Source of the DNA: an uncultured Bacteroidales bacterium | GTDB lineage: Bacteria > Bacteroidota > Bacteroidia > Bacteroidales > FEN-979 | DNA: 33,816 bases | NCBI GenBank assembly: GCA_903929315.1 | Contig: CAIYUC010000170.1 | Coordinates: 1-33,816 of the forward strand | Direction of reading: 5' to 3' | Part shown: positions 1 through 8,416 of the stretch, piece after piece | Numbering within the stretch: the first letter of the stretch is position 1 | Layout: every line of letters begins with the position of its first letter | Translations under genes and position numbers: made by a program | The notes under the pieces: generated by a model | What the model was told of the DNA's origin: nothing | The model's input: the letters and a program-made list of their open reading frames with translations, nothing else | The model's database searches: none

Positions 1-598
1 ACTCATCAAATTTAAGATTCTTTCTTTTGCAAAATGCTAATAGATCCATTCTAAACTGAGAACTTGTTGACAAATTATCAACATATGGACGAAGATCAAA
101 GAAATTATCCTGGATAAAATCCAGGGCGACGTTGAATTGATTTGTACCGAAGAATCCCTTATCCGCTGATAAGGGAGATGGATGTGGAGACTTCAGTACC
201 AGATGCCGCCTGTCGGTGATCAGGTGCCCCCAACCCTGTGCCATTTTTTCACCTTTTGCAGCTTCTGTAACTATTGATTTAATTTCACAAGGAAGCTCTG
301 TTTTGAGAATAAACGCAGATACCCATGCTTTATACATTCTGATTTTCCATTCATGTAAACTTTCCATTGTAATAATTATGATTGGCTCTCCTTAAAATTT
401 TCTTTTAACTTTTTGACATTTTCAAAAGGATCAGCTTTTCTCAACCATAAATCGAGAAAAATAATATCAAATTCAAGTTTCTGCATTTGTGTAATTGCAT
501 CATCAAGTTTATACCGAGTCGGAACAAGTTTGCGAAATCTGGTAATCTGTTCCTCTCGGCATTACTGCATCTAAAAGAAAAATGCTTCGCATTTTCAT
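1..598 (-). pseudogene. Frameshifted response-regulator-like gene with a uracil-DNA-glycosylase-like segment (runs off left edge)
   Basis: Read leftwards, three frames give one continuous receiver-like sequence. It begins MKMRSIFLLDAVMPRG (from 598), shifts frame near 545, and continues RFRKLVPTRYKLDDA, then FDIIFLDLWL (the usual receiver phospho-site strand) and ENVKKLKENFKE. It stops at 376-378. The third frame resumes as PIIIITMESLHEWK and then VSAFILKTELP, matching a receiver's beta4 to alpha5 with its conserved lysine. The last frame is open from 367 to the left edge. After the receiver-like part it carries HLVLKSPHPSPLSADKGFFG, which closely matches the HPSPLSA-x-x-GFFG signature of family 1 uracil-DNA glycosylases, then about 45 residues I do not recognise. 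An in-frame TAA (562-564) and two frameshifts make it non-functional unless the assembly is wrong. The receiver match is by eye; the glycosylase signature is clearer. Confidence 0.5.
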
Positions 599-735
599 AA
601 AGATGCAGTATAATTCTATAGAAGGTTGTTTGGTACAGTGAGAAATGAAATTCCGTTTGTTATGTCAGCTTAGTATATGTAAGTTTATACCGTAAAATCA
701 GGCATCATTAGCAAGGAATGAAGGGTTGAAGGAAT

Positions 736-818
736 GTAGTAATGCAGTAATGAAGTAATGATATAATGAATCCTGGAGATTGAAGACTATAGCCTGAGGC
801 CTGAAGCCTGCAGCCTAC
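736..818. repeat. Low-complexity tandem words at the 3' end of the helicase gene
   Basis: Two word families adjoin: TAATGNAG-like units (about 736-769) and GCCTGA(G/A) units (about 791-818). The helicase stop codon (TAG, reverse strand, 815-817) lies inside the second array. The rest of the gap, about 599-735, shows no coding sequence or RNA that I can recognise. Confidence 0.6.
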
Positions 819-3166
819 AGGAGTTTTAGCCTCGCAAATCTCAGGAGGAGTTGTTTTTGTCCGATCCCGGGAAAGAACACAGTTGCTTTTTTATTCGGGC
901 CATTCCCTTCCAGGCTGATCACTTTGCCTTTGCCAAACCGATCGTGCTCGACCTCCATCCCGGGCTGAATATCCTCTGTTTCCGAAGGTGCATTATTCCC
1001 ATTACCGGGTATGGACGAAAGTTTTTTAAAGTTCTTAAGGTTTACGGGCTTGGAGACGCCGGGATTGAATCCTGTCAGGGTATTGGAAAAATTATCCGGA
1101 GACTGGAATCCCTTATCATGGATGGATATTCTTCTTGGAAAATCAATAAATTTTTCCGGTACTTCATTGATGAAACGGCTGGGCTCGCAAATTGTCAGAT
1201 CACCCCAGCGGTAACGGTTCTCGGCATAACTGATCGTCAGCTTTTTCTGGGCACGGGTGATGGCAACATAAAACAAACGGCGTTCTTCTTCAAGATCCGC
1301 CCTTGACCCGACAGATTGTATGGAAGGAAAAAGATTCTCTTCGAGACCGACAACGAAAACATATGGGAATTCAAGCCCTTTAGCGGCATGAATGGTCATC
1401 AGCGTAACCCTGTCCTGGGTTTCACCATCGTCATAATCCAGATCTGTCAACAGGGCCACATCCTGCATGAACATGCCGAGCGTCTTTTGTTGTTCTGCTG
1501 CGTCTTCCTGCTTCCGGTTTTCGTTTTCATTGTTTTCTTCAATCAATGCAAGTTCATTAGATAGTTCGGCTGTCAATGGTTTTTCGGTAAACTCTTTGAT
1601 GGCATTTAATAATTCTTCGATATTCTCGAACCGGCTGACACCTTCCGGGGTTTTATCTTCATGCAATTCTTTGATAAGACCCGTGGATGTGGTAATATGC
1701 TTTGCCAGATCGAAGGCGTTTTTTGTTTTAAGCTGAGCTGTAAAGCTTTTGATCATGGTAATAAAAACCGTCAGCTTACCATAGGTGCTATCAGACAACT
1801 GCACAGGAAATTGTGAAGGATTATCAATGACCTCGAAAATACTTTTTTTATACTGATCTGCCGCCACGATCAGTTTTTCGACTGTTGTTTTTCCAAGGCC
1901 CCTGGCGGGAAAATTGATGATGCGCAGCAAAGCTTCATCATCTTTCTGATTGATCACCAGCCGGTAATAAGCCAGCACATCTTTAATTTCCTTTCGCTGA
2001 TAAAAGGACAAACCTCCATAGATTCGGCAGGGAATATTGAGTCTTCTCAGACCCTCTTCATGTGAACGGGACTGTGCATTCGTCCGGTAAAGAATGGCAA
2101 AGGAGGAATTCGGAAGTTGGTTATTCATTTTATGCTCAAAGATCGATTGTGCAATAAGATTCCCTTCTTCCGTATCCGTAGTAGCCCGGATGAGCGCAAT
2201 CTTTGCACCATCTTCGTTTTCTGTCCAGATCTCTTTGAATATCTGCTGCTTATTATTAACAATGACACTGTTCGCTACCGAAACAATCGTTTTAGTAGAC
2301 CTATAGTTTTGCTCAAGTTTAAAGATCTTCAGATCCGGATAATCATTTTTAAAATTTAATATATTCTGAATATTGGCGCCCCTGAAGGCATAGATACTTT
2401 GAGCGTCATCACCGACAACGCAAATATTCTCATTATTTGCTGCAAGCTTTTTTACAATAAGAGCCTGCGCGTAATTGGTATCCTGGTACTCATCAACAAG
2501 GATATACCGGAATTTCTGCTGATACTTATAAAGGACATCCGGATAGTCCCGCAGAAGAACATTCATGTTGAACAGAAGGTCGTCAAAGTCCATCGCCGAA
2601 GCACGGACAAGCTTTGACTGGTATTGCAGGTAGATCTGGCCTGTCAGGGGTTTTCCGGAAGAAGAATCATATTCCTGTATTTCCAGGTTCTCATTGTATT
2701 CGACAGCAGAAATCAGGCTTGTTTTTGCCGCAGAGATGCGGTACAGGAGATATGACGGGATATAAACCTTATCATCAAGATTGTTCTCTTTCAGCACAGC
2801 CTTGATCACTCTTTTGGAATCATCCGTGTCGTAAATGGTATAGTTAGGAGGGTAACCCAAACGGTGTCCTTCGATTCTGAGAACTTTGGCAAAAACGGAA
2901 TGAAATGTTCCCATCCAGACATTATGGGCTTCTGTTCCTCCCACGAGATGGATGATCCGGTCTTTCATTTCCCGTGCAGCTTTGTTTGTAAAAGTCAGGG
3001 CAAGGACATTGAAAGCATCGATGCCAAGTTCCAGCAGATATGCCACACGATACGTGAGAACGCGGGTCTTGCCTGATCCTGCACCTGCAATAACCATCAC
3101 CGGACCTTCAGTTTGAATGACAGGCTTCCGTTGTTCTTCATTCAGTTCTTTCAGGATATCTTTCAC
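815..3166 (-). CDS. pcrA: ATP-dependent DNA helicase, UvrD/PcrA type
   Basis: Superfamily 1A 3'-5' helicase for nucleotide-excision repair, mismatch repair and removal of proteins from DNA. All motifs are present: Walker A AGAGSGKT (residues 27-34), LTFTNKAAREM (Ia), DEYQDTN (II), GDDAQSIYAFRGA (III), LEQNYRST (IV), TIHAAKGLEF (V) and RRLFYVAITRAQKKL (VI). The C-terminus, IQPGMEVEHDRFGKGKVI onward, is the Tudor-like tail of PcrA proteins. The length of 783 residues is normal for the family. The start is GTG; no Shine-Dalgarno is visible, as is usual in Bacteroidota. It lies about 107 bp downstream of the phosphorylase on the same strand, with a hairpin between them. Its TAG stop falls inside a short-word repeat. 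UvrD and PcrA names are used interchangeably in this phylum. Confidence 0.95.
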   Translation of the reverse strand: MKDILKELNEEQRKPVIQTEGPVMVIAGAGSGKTRVLTYRVAYLLELGIDAFNVLALTFTNKAAREMKDRIIHLVGGTEAHNVWMGTFHSVFAKVLRIEGHRLGYPPNYTIYDTDDSKRVIKAVLKENNLDDKVYIPSYLLYRISAAKTSLISAVEYNENLEIQEYDSSSGKPLTGQIYLQYQSKLVRASAMDFDDLLFNMNVLLRDYPDVLYKYQQKFRYILVDEYQDTNYAQALIVKKLAANNENICVVGDDAQSIYAFRGANIQNILNFKNDYPDLKIFKLEQNYRSTKTIVSVANSVIVNNKQQIFKEIWTENEDGAKIALIRATTDTEEGNLIAQSIFEHKMNNQLPNSSFAILYRTNAQSRSHEEGLRRLNIPCRIYGGLSFYQRKEIKDVLAYYRLVINQKDDEALLRIINFPARGLGKTTVEKLIVAADQYKKSIFEVIDNPSQFPVQLSDSTYGKLTVFITMIKSFTAQLKTKNAFDLAKHITTSTGLIKELHEDKTPEGVSRFENIEELLNAIKEFTEKPLTAELSNELALIEENNENENRKQEDAAEQQKTLGMFMQDVALLTDLDYDDGETQDRVTLMTIHAAKGLEFPYVFVVGLEENLFPSIQSVGSRADLEEERRLFYVAITRAQKKLTISYAENRYRWGDLTICEPSRFINEVPEKFIDFPRRISIHDKGFQSPDNFSNTLTGFNPGVSKPVNLKNFKKLSSIPGNGNNAPSETEDIQPGMEVEHDRFGKGKVISLEGNGPNKKATVFFPGIGQKQLLLRFARLKLL

Positions 3167-3234
3167 GCAATGAAATTAAACTTTCCAAAATTACGATTTA
3201 AGCCAATGGGAAAAAGGATTGTGAACAACTAATT

Positions 3235-3256
3235 CCCCTCTCCTGAAGGAGAGGGG
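3235..3256. repeat. REP-like hairpin between phosphorylase and helicase genes
   Basis: A perfect inverted repeat, CCCCTCTCC (3235-3243) and GGAGAGGGG (3248-3256) around TGAA, is followed by GCAGGGGGTGAGGT. It lies in the 107-bp gap between two co-directional genes. There is no T-tract, so it looks more like a dispersed palindromic repeat than a standard terminator, though it could weaken read-through into the helicase gene. Confidence 0.55.
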
Positions 3257-3273
3257 GCAGGGGGTGAGGTGAA

Positions 3274-4026
3274 TTATTCCCGGATTTTTGGCAGGACTTT
3301 AATGAGGAGGTTGGTGACATGTATTACGTTTTCTTCAAACACTTTCAGCACTTCTTCCCATGTCACCGGTTTTTCGTCGTGTCGCCAGGAATCATAATCG
3401 GTGGATAAAGCGATCGGCGCATAAGGAATTCCAGCTTCATTTGCGAGTGCAGCTTCCGGGGCGATGCTCATATTGATTACATCTGCGCCCAGTATCCTGA
3501 ACATATTCGATTCCGCCCTGGTGGAAAAACGGGGTCCTTCTATAGTAACTACAGTCCCTTTTGAATGGAATGAGAGACCCAGCTCACTTGCTGTATCGAT
3601 GAGGAGTTTTCGAAGATATTGAGAAAACGGGTCAGGCATTGCAACATGTCCCAATTGTCCGGGTTCAAAAACTTCATAAAACGTATTTTTCCGGTGAACC
3701 GTAAAATCGATAAACTGATCGGGAATCACAATATCCCCGCGCCTTATTTCTTCCCTGAGGCTGCCGCATGCCGTTGTTGCAAGGATATATTGACATCCAA
3801 ATTGTTTCAGGGCATGGATATTGGCTCTGTTGTTTACCAGGGTAGGAGGGATCGCATGATCCCTTCCATGCCGGGATAAAATATAAACTTCACATTGCCC
3901 GGTTTCCCCTTTATAAAAAGTTGAACTTGGATTTCCATATGGAGTCTGTTTGTTAACCTCTTCATGGTTTTTGAATATGCTGAGTTTTTCAAGACCTGAT
4001 CCGCCTATAAGTCCGATTTTTATCAC
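3274..4026 (-). CDS. mtnP: S-methyl-5'-thioadenosine phosphorylase (purine nucleoside phosphorylase family 2)
   Basis: Cleaves methylthioadenosine with phosphate to adenine and methylthioribose-1-phosphate in polyamine/methionine salvage. The 250-residue protein starts IKIGLIGGSGL, the phosphate-loop region of MTAP. It continues with SRHGRDHAIPP, NNRANIHALK, ATTACGSL, EGPRFSTRAE(S)NMFR, INMSIAPEAALANEAG and STDYDSW, all typical of the MTAP/MTIP branch of trimeric phosphorylases. The start is GTG (4024-4026). It is divergent from the haem lyase gene across an 83-bp promoter region. Substrate choice (methylthioadenosine, methylthioinosine or another purine nucleoside) cannot be settled by eye, but the S-TDYD-W block favours methylthioadenosine. 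Confidence 0.88.
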   Translation of the reverse strand: MIKIGLIGGSGLEKLSIFKNHEEVNKQTPYGNPSSTFYKGETGQCEVYILSRHGRDHAIPPTLVNNRANIHALKQFGCQYILATTACGSLREEIRRGDIVIPDQFIDFTVHRKNTFYEVFEPGQLGHVAMPDPFSQYLRKLLIDTASELGLSFHSKGTVVTIEGPRFSTRAESNMFRILGADVINMSIAPEAALANEAGIPYAPIALSTDYDSWRHDEKPVTWEEVLKVFEENVIHVTNLLIKVLPKIRE

Positions 4027-4041
4027 GTTGCAGTTTTTGTG

Positions 4042-4049
4042 CGAATATA
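4042..4049 (-). promoter_or_regulatory. Possible -7 promoter box for the phosphorylase gene
   Basis: On the reverse strand this reads TATATTCG, one mismatch from the Bacteroidota -7 consensus TAnnTTTG, 15 bp before the GTG start. No clear -33 element was found. Confidence 0.35.
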
Positions 4050-4080
4050 AACAGAATTTTAATTTTAAAGACGAAAAGAG

Positions 4081-4088
4081 TAATTTTG
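4081..4088 (+). promoter_or_regulatory. -7 promoter box for the haem lyase gene
   Basis: TAATTTTG is a perfect match to TAnnTTTG. Transcription would begin near 4093-4096, which argues for translation from the ATG at 4110 rather than the TTG at 4086 that overlaps the box. Confidence 0.6.
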
Positions 4089-4109
4089 CACAAATATATA
4101 ATGTTATAT

Positions 4110-6170
4110 ATGACGATCCAGTACATTGGTGAACATATCCTCCCCGGCCTGATAGGTAAAGGTTTCATCTGGACAGGTTTCATCACGGCCATCCTCTCAA
4201 CTGTTTTCTATTATCTGAATGCGGTAAAGAAAAAAGTACCCGGAATTCCCATCCAAAAAACTGCAAAAGGATTATTCATTTTGCACGCATTTTCCCTGGT
4301 TTCTGTGGCTGCAGTTTTTTATTACCTGATCTTCCGCCATTATTTCGAATACAGCTATGTATGGGAATACTCTTCCACATCTTTACCTGTCAGGTATATC
4401 ATCTCCTGTTTCTGGGCCGGACAGGAAGGAAGTTTCCTTGTATGGGCTATTTGCCAGGCAATACTGGGGGTGATCCTTGTTTTTATCGCGAAAGATTGGG
4501 AAAATCACGTCATGACCGTAGTTTCCCTGTCACAGGTGTTCGTTACTTCGATGATGCTTGGGATCCATGTCGGGTCTTTCAAGATCGGGGGAAGCCCTTT
4601 CATTTTATTGCGTGATACGATGAGCAGTATCCAGGGAACCATTTTCGGACAGCCTGACTATTTAAAATCTCTTACCGACGGCAATGGATTAAATCCGCTC
4701 CTTGAGAATATCTGGATGACCATTCATCCTCCCATCCTCTTTCTCGGGTATGCCTTGGCCCTGGTGCCTTTCGCATACGCTATCGCGGCTCTTTTCAGGA
4801 AAGAATATTTTTCCTGGATCCGTATTGCTTTACCCTGGACCCTTTTATCGGTCATGGTATTGGGTGCGGGCATTCTGCTGGGTGGCGCCTGGGCTTATGT
4901 GTCCCTGACATTTGGTGGTTTCTGGTCATGGGACCCGGTGGAGAATTCTTCTCTTGTGCCCTGGATGACACTCATAGCAAGCTTCCATTTTCTTATCATT
5001 GCGCGAAAACAGCAATATGCATTGCTGACTGCTTTCATATTCATCTGCCTTTCCTATGTCCTGGTGTTATATGCGAGTTTCCTGACCCGGAGCGGCGTTC
5101 TGGCAGACACCTCCGCACATTCTTTCGGGGATAACGGGATGACCGCACAATTACTGGTTTTCCTGATCGCTTTCTTCATACTGATGATAGTGATGATCAT
5201 TTATCATGCAGGAAAATTTCACGAGAAGAAAAAAGAGAACTTGCTTTCAAGGGAATTCTGGATGTTCATGGGCTCGATCATTATTGTCTTATCTGCCTTC
5301 CAGGTCGTTTTTACTACATCGATCCCTGTTTTCAACGCTCTTTTCCATACTGATATCGCGCCTCCATCCGACAGAACCGGCTTTTACAATCAATGGCAAA
5401 CACCCTATGCTTTACTCGTCGCAGGATTTATCGCATTTACCCAGTTCCTGAACTATAACAGTAACAATCCCGGTGAATTCTATAAAAAGATGGTGATCCC
5501 ATTTATTTTCTCTGTGACAGCAGTGATTCCCTTCGTAACCTCGGGGTTGGTGTCGCGGTTCAATTTTGTCCTGTTTCTGTTTTTCATCTTGTTTTCGCTG
5601 ATCTCGTCCATTGTTAACCTGCTCTTTCAAACTGCCAGGCCCAGGAATATCGGAGCCATTCTGACACATACCGGATTCGGAATTTTTCTGATGGGAACCC
5701 TTCTTACATTTTCAAATTCACAGATCATTTCTTCCAACACTTCGCGGTTTGACTTGGGAGACCTGAAAACAAATGAGGAAAACCTGCTGATGACAAGGAA
5801 TGATACGTTATATATGAACGGTTTTTTTGTGGTTTATACGAACAAGACGATAAAAGGAAACCTTTCCGAATACCGGGTAGATTTCCTTCAACGGGAAAAA
5901 GGAAAATTCAAAAAGGAATTTACTTTATATCCTTCAGTAAACCACAATGAGCGAATGGGCGATGTTTACAATCCCGATACGCGGCATTTCCTTACGAGGG
6001 ATTATTATACCTATATTTCGTTTGTCAGCGCTTTTCCTGATTATATCGTAATAAAAGCGATCATGAATCCCTATATCAATATTCTCTGGGCAGGAGCCAT
6101 TATCATGACCATCGGGCTTATTTATGCTTTCGGAAAGCGACTGAAACGGGAAATGGTTAGAAATACTTAA
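4110..6170 (+). CDS. ccsA: Cytochrome c haem lyase, CcsA/CcmF family
   Basis: Polytopic inner-membrane protein that delivers haem to apocytochrome c outside the membrane. The diagnostic tryptophan-rich motif is WSWDPVENSSLVPW (from W272), and the conserved segment HPPILFLGYA (from H206) supplies an external haem-ligating histidine. About 14 hydrophobic helices are seen, then a soluble segment (about residues 545-640) and a final helix (PYINILWAGAIIM). I chose the ATG at 4110 because the -7 box covers 4081-4088; in-frame ATG 4101 and TTG 4086 lie upstream. At 686 residues it is shorter than many Bacteroidota homologues, whose C-terminal soluble domain is longer. Here the sequence passes straight from YISFVSAFPD to YIVIKAIMNP, so part of that domain may be deleted. 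It overlaps the next gene tail-to-tail by 14 bp. No other cytochrome c maturation gene is nearby. Confidence 0.85.
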   Translation: MTIQYIGEHILPGLIGKGFIWTGFITAILSTVFYYLNAVKKKVPGIPIQKTAKGLFILHAFSLVSVAAVFYYLIFRHYFEYSYVWEYSSTSLPVRYIISCFWAGQEGSFLVWAICQAILGVILVFIAKDWENHVMTVVSLSQVFVTSMMLGIHVGSFKIGGSPFILLRDTMSSIQGTIFGQPDYLKSLTDGNGLNPLLENIWMTIHPPILFLGYALALVPFAYAIAALFRKEYFSWIRIALPWTLLSVMVLGAGILLGGAWAYVSLTFGGFWSWDPVENSSLVPWMTLIASFHFLIIARKQQYALLTAFIFICLSYVLVLYASFLTRSGVLADTSAHSFGDNGMTAQLLVFLIAFFILMIVMIIYHAGKFHEKKKENLLSREFWMFMGSIIIVLSAFQVVFTTSIPVFNALFHTDIAPPSDRTGFYNQWQTPYALLVAGFIAFTQFLNYNSNNPGEFYKKMVIPFIFSVTAVIPFVTSGLVSRFNFVLFLFFILFSLISSIVNLLFQTARPRNIGAILTHTGFGIFLMGTLLTFSNSQIISSNTSRFDLGDLKTNEENLLMTRNDTLYMNGFFVVYTNKTIKGNLSEYRVDFLQREKGKFKKEFTLYPSVNHNERMGDVYNPDTRHFLTRDYYTYISFVSAFPDYIVIKAIMNPYINILWAGAIIMTIGLIYAFGKRLKREMVRNT

Positions 6171-6789
6171 CGTCTTTTACTCTCCCGAATCTATCATAGT
6201 AGGTCCACTTTCCATCCTTCTTTCCCACCCGGAAATATCCGTCAAACTCTTTCCAGCCGTCCCTGTTGTATTTAACCACCGGGCCTGTATAAGGAATACC
6301 ATCCAGGTACTTGGTCGGACCGCCATGCAGCCTCTCATAGACAACGGGTTCCGGTTTCCTGATTTTCTCCTGTTTCGCTGCTTCAGCGGCTTTAATGGCA
6401 GCGGAATCTATTTTAACCGGTTCTGTGACCGTACCATCGCTGTTTAGCCGCTTCCCAACTTTATATGCTTCAACGACGTCCTGCTGGCCATTATCTTTCC
6501 ATGTAGTCCATGTTCCATCTTTCAATCCTTCAAGGAATTTCCCTTCACTTTTCTTTTGTCCTGTCGGATAATAATACACCCACAATCCGGTGCGTAGCCC
6601 TTTTTCAATTTTTCCTTCAAATTCTACTTTTCCGTTAGTGTAGGATACGACATCCCCGCTGAAGGGTGTTGTCTTGTTTACAAGGTAGAACAGGCCATTC
6701 CGGTCTTGTAACTGTCCGAATTGGATCTTTTCGGATGAACAGGCAATAAGGCATACGATGATGCCTGCACAAAATAACATTTTTTTCAT
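6157..6789 (-). CDS. MORN-repeat-variant lipoprotein
   Basis: The product has a lipoprotein signal peptide, MKKMLFCAGIIVCLIAC, with lipobox LIAC (lipidated Cys17), so it should sit on an outer or periplasmic membrane face. The mature part has MORN-variant units (GKVEFEGKIEKGLRTGLWVYYY, GKFLEGLKDGTWTTW, YFRVGKKDGKWTYYDRFG) of the kind found in YwqK-type proteins. A lysine/alanine-rich linker (about residues 130-160) separates the N-terminal cluster from the last unit. I chose the ATG at 6789 because it directly begins the signal peptide and has a perfect -7 box 22 bp upstream; the frame is open further upstream to 6858. The 3' end overlaps the convergent haem lyase gene by 14 bp. Its precise role is unknown. 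Confidence 0.7.
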   Translation of the reverse strand: MKKMLFCAGIIVCLIACSSEKIQFGQLQDRNGLFYLVNKTTPFSGDVVSYTNGKVEFEGKIEKGLRTGLWVYYYPTGQKKSEGKFLEGLKDGTWTTWKDNGQQDVVEAYKVGKRLNSDGTVTEPVKIDSAAIKAAEAAKQEKIRKPEPVVYERLHGGPTKYLDGIPYTGPVVKYNRDGWKEFDGYFRVGKKDGKWTYYDRFGRVKDVKYF

Positions 6790-6810
6790 GTTGCTTGGTT
6801 TTTGGAAGAT

Positions 6811-6818
6811 CAAAGCTA
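6811..6818 (-). promoter_or_regulatory. -7 promoter box for the MORN lipoprotein gene
   Basis: On the reverse strand this reads TAGCTTTG, a perfect TAnnTTTG match, 21 bp before the chosen ATG. It supports the shorter start. Confidence 0.5.
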
Positions 6819-6932
6819 AAAAAAAGTAACAAAGTGAAATATACCAGGATTCCTGCATTTTGAATTCTGAATTCTGCTTTCTGAATTATCTTAAAGGTAC
6901 TCTTAAGCGGATATCCGAATAAAAGAATAAGG

Positions 6933-8117
6933 TTATTTGGAGAATTCTTCTGCGCTGTCATACTGGTAGTTTATGACAATCCTACATGTTCTGTTTATAT
7001 ATCCCCATTTCGGTCCTTTTCTGACAGCGGCAAAACCATGGTTAAAATCTTTAATAGTGCTAAACTGTGGATTGATCAGGTACCTTCCCTTAATATCGAT
7101 AACGCCCCATTGTGTCCCTTTCTTTACCGTTGCTTTTCCATAAGAGAAATCCATGGCCTCATCAAATTGAGGGTTGATTGAGTAAGTTCCGGATGTTTCG
7201 ATGTATCCCCAGCTCTTTCCTTTTCTGATTTTTGCTAGACCTTCGGAAAAATTACCTGCTTCATCGAATTGCGGATTAATGAGCCACGAGCCTTTTTTAT
7301 CAATATAGCCCCATTGTCTCATCTTCTTTGCCCTTGCTAATCCATTGAAGAAGTTACCGACTTCGTCAAATTGAGGATTTATGACGAAGGCCCCCGTTTT
7401 ATTAATAAACCCCCATTGGGTACCTTTCCGTACGCGAGCCAATCCATCATCGAATTCCTCGACATCAGCAAATTGCGGTGTAATGGCCCATTTCCCTGTT
7501 TTATCAATAAATCCCCATGATTTTCCATAACGAGCATAGGCAAGACCATCTGAAAACCCGCCTAAGTGCGAGAACTGTGGGTTAATTACGTACTGTCCCT
7601 TTGTATCAATAACACCCCAGGATACTCCTTTTTTCACTCTTGCGAGGCCGTCAGAGAAATCTTCCGCCTCATCGAACTGGGGATTGATAATAAAAGTTCC
7701 GGTTTTGTCAATGTATCCCCATTTCCTGAATTTTACAACCCTGGCCAGTTTTTCGCTAAAATCTTCCGCTTTGTCGAATTGGGGATTAATGGTATACTTT
7801 CCTTTAGTATCAATATAGCCCCATTGACCCATTTTCTTTACCCTGGCATATCCATCGGAAAATGATTCCGCCTCATCGAACTGAAGATTAATTATATATG
7901 AGCCTGATGTATCCACATACCCCCAGCTTTTAGATATCCGAACCAAAGCAAGCCAGTTGCAGCATCTGACGTATTCGGAAGGTGCAACCGGGGTAATAAC
8001 AGATGCGGGGGGTTTCGGTTTCTTCTTCTGATGTTTATTTGTATCCGTAACCATTGCCATTTGGCAATACCCCGAATAGGCAAATAAAATGCATACGATA
8101 AAAGCAATTTTTCTCAT
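6933..8117 (-). CDS. Secreted WG-repeat protein, ten units
   Basis: A signal peptide (MRKIAFIVCILFAYSGYCQ) is followed by a basic linker and ten tandem WG (KWG) repeats with a period of about 34 residues. Each unit reads roughly WGYID-KG-YVINPQFDEAEDFS-GLARVKKG. The tenth ends degenerate (WGYINRTCRIVINYQYD). WG repeats form beta-rich solenoids thought to bind partners; no enzymatic motif is present. I chose the ATG at 8117, which starts the hydrophobic leader; an ATG at 8129 would add four residues. A full -33/-7 promoter precedes it. The near-identical units also form a roughly 102-bp tandem DNA repeat, so copy number could vary by slippage or be collapsed in assembly. The 142-bp gap to the MORN gene contains short TTCTGAATT words. 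Confidence 0.8.
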   Translation of the reverse strand: MRKIAFIVCILFAYSGYCQMAMVTDTNKHQKKKPKPPASVITPVAPSEYVRCCNWLALVRISKSWGYVDTSGSYIINLQFDEAESFSDGYARVKKMGQWGYIDTKGKYTINPQFDKAEDFSEKLARVVKFRKWGYIDKTGTFIINPQFDEAEDFSDGLARVKKGVSWGVIDTKGQYVINPQFSHLGGFSDGLAYARYGKSWGFIDKTGKWAITPQFADVEEFDDGLARVRKGTQWGFINKTGAFVINPQFDEVGNFFNGLARAKKMRQWGYIDKKGSWLINPQFDEAGNFSEGLAKIRKGKSWGYIETSGTYSINPQFDEAMDFSYGKATVKKGTQWGVIDIKGRYLINPQFSTIKDFNHGFAAVRKGPKWGYINRTCRIVINYQYDSAEEFSK

Positions 8118-8164
8118 ACTATCTATCATTATTAAAGATGTGTTTACTGATTACAAAAGAAATA

Positions 8165-8194
8165 CAAAACTAATACATATACAAGTAAATACAA
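8165..8194 (-). promoter_or_regulatory. Complete Bacteroidota promoter (TTG-19-TAGTTTTG) of the WG-repeat gene
   Basis: On the reverse strand TTG (8194-8192) is followed after exactly 19 bp by TAGTTTTG (8172-8165), matching the -33 and -7 elements recognised by the primary sigma factor of Bacteroidota. The leader to the ATG would be about 40 nt. Confidence 0.65.
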
Positions 8195-8238
8195 CAATTC
8201 CTTCAAGAAAAGGCTGAATTTTATCTTTCTGTGCCGGA

Positions 8239-8367
8239 ATGATAAAGACTTTTACCGGGATTGACTTTTTAGCCACCTCCGAAGGGGATGAATTCGTCAG
8301 GTTAATTTCAAATGACAAACTACAGAACGATAACGTTCCTATTGGTAACCCAATTTCTGCCTGTTAA
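8239..8367 (+). CDS. Possible 42-residue orphan ORF
   Basis: A small ORF beginning MIKTFTGIDFLATSEGDEF and ending NPISAC lies in the roughly 300-bp gap between the WG-repeat and metalloprotease genes, divergent from the former. A near -7 box (TATCTTTC, 8222-8229, one mismatch) precedes it. I recognise no family. It may be a gene remnant or chance. Confidence 0.2.
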   Translation: MIKTFTGIDFLATSEGDEFVRLISNDKLQNDNVPIGNPISAC

Positions 8368-8416
8368 TAGTAAAACTCCAAAGATGTTTCAGTCATTCTC
8401 GCGATTGATGCAATTC

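Noticed and set aside
4086-4109. Earlier starts for the haem lyase (TTG 4086, ATG 4101)
   Set aside because: The TTG overlaps the -7 box and the first ATG would leave only a few bases of leader; ATG 4110 fits better.
6635-6961. 108-residue frame overlapping the MORN lipoprotein start
   Set aside because: Out of frame with the lipoprotein and without family features; composition is that of an antisense-frame shadow.
6933-8117. CRISPR-like array, from the regular ~102-bp DNA periodicity
   Set aside because: The period is coding: it corresponds to 34-residue WG repeats with synonymous drift and no spacer structure.
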